Below, one piece after another: positions 6,490-6,787 of a DNA stretch of 6,787 bases. The DNA lies in contig CANBZE010000105.1 of NCBI GenBank assembly GCA_947373775.1, positions 1 through 6,787 on the forward strand. Direction: 5' to 3'. A program made the translations under genes and the position numbers. The notes under the pieces were generated by a model. That model was given only the letters and a program-made list of their open reading frames with translations, was not told where the DNA came from and did not search any database. How positions within the stretch are numbered: position 1 is the stretch's first letter; every line of letters starts with the position of its first letter. This stretch comes from Alphaproteobacteria bacterium. Its GTDB lineage: Bacteria; Pseudomonadota; Alphaproteobacteria; Micropepsales; Micropepsaceae.

Positions 6490-6787
6490 ATTTCGACGCG
6501 ACGCGGGGGGCGTCGTTCTCAAGCGCGGCGAACTTCTTCTTGGAGTCGGCCAGCCAGGCGGCATAGTCCGCCTCGCTCACCACATGCAGCTCGATGGGCA
6601 TATAGGCGTGGCGCGCACCGCACAGTTCCGAGCACTGACCGTAGAACACGCCGGTCTGGGTGGCCTTGAACCAGGTGTGGTTGGTGCGGCCCGGCACGGC
6701 GTCCATCTTCACGCCCATCTGGGGCATGGCCCAGGAATGGATCACGTCAGCGCCGATAGTGTCGACCGCGATCACCTTGTTGACCGG
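6488..6787 (-). CDS. coxB: Cytochrome c oxidase subunit II, C-terminal part, truncated by window edge
   Basis: The last 99 residues of subunit II; the N-terminal membrane hairpin and the start lie beyond 6787. This periplasmic cupredoxin domain receives electrons from cytochrome c at the dinuclear CuA centre. The CuA ligands are all visible in the fragment: His17 in DVIHSW, then Cys52, Glu54, Cys56, His60 and Met63 in the block [13 protein letters not shown]. The intervening VKMDAVPGR and TWFKA segments are also standard. After the conserved MPIELHVVS the chain ends with a lysine- and alanine-rich tail (WLADSKKKF to the terminal ASK), without a fused cytochrome c domain. The stop TAG (6490-6488) overlaps the coxA ribosome site, so coxB and coxA are closely coupled. 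Confidence 0.98.
   Translation of the reverse strand, partial: PVNKVIAVDTIGADVIHSWAMPQMGVKMDAVPGRTNHTWFKATQTGVFYGQCSELCGARHAYMPIELHVVSEADYAAWLADSKKKFAALENDAPRVASK

Noticed and set aside
4855..6564. A long in-frame 5' extension of ctaB across coxA, which could be read as an overlapping gene or fusion.
   Set aside because: The extension is an Arg/Pro/His-rich out-of-frame reading of coxA. The ctaB family starts at the ATG at 4854, coupled to the coxA stop.
4884..6566. A 560-codon open frame on the plus strand, antisense to coxA.
   Set aside because: It is the mirror of a GC-rich, strongly biased coding strand. The translation is rich in His, Gln, Arg, Asp and Glu with no membrane or domain pattern, and coxA on the other strand is unmistakable.

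Overview
The window is a tightly packed, GC-rich stretch in which every gene I can support lies on the minus strand, so transcription runs from high to low coordinates. It is the cytochrome c oxidase (aa3-type, complex IV) locus of a bacterium, most likely an alphaproteobacterium. I infer this from the gene order (coxB, coxA, ctaB, a small coxF-like gene, coxC, a DUF983 gene, SURF1, thrC, M16 peptidase) and from the proteins themselves. I cannot name a genus from the sequence.

Layout in the direction of transcription: the C-terminal 99 residues of CoxB (subunit II, with most of the CuA site) enter at the right edge (6488-6787). Full-length CoxA (subunit I) follows at 4854-6476. CtaB (heme o synthase) at 3925-4854 overlaps coxA by one base. 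A 42-residue single-helix CoxF-like protein (3800-3928), too short for routine ORF listing, overlaps ctaB by four bases. CoxC (subunit III) is at 2881-3786. Next is a DUF983 zinc-ribbon membrane protein with no ordinary start codon at its expected N-terminus (about 2518-2877), then SURF1 (1797-2513), threonine synthase (363-1757) and the first 122 residues of an M16 metallopeptidase (1-366) that runs off the left edge. Gaps are 0 to 39 bases and several junctions overlap (TAATG, GTGA, ATGA). The block therefore looks like one operon with translational coupling. No terminator, RNA gene, mobile element, CRISPR array or gene-free stretch longer than about 40 bases was seen.

Functionally, CoxA, CoxB and CoxC form the proton-pumping oxidase core. 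CtaB makes heme O, the precursor of the heme A in CoxA, and SURF1 helps insert heme A. The CoxF-like and DUF983 proteins are conserved passengers of such operons with poorly known roles. ThrC and the M16 peptidase are unrelated housekeeping proteins that commonly sit downstream in alphaproteobacteria.

Most of the window is conventional. The points worth a second look are: the DUF983 gene, whose conserved N-terminus runs in frame straight from the coxC stop with only an ACG as plausible start; the absence of ctaG (Cox11, the CuB chaperone) from its usual place between coxF and coxC; the His-rich C-terminal tail of the CoxF-like protein at that place; and an apparently expanded loop in CoxC. 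I found no evidence of a wholly new system.
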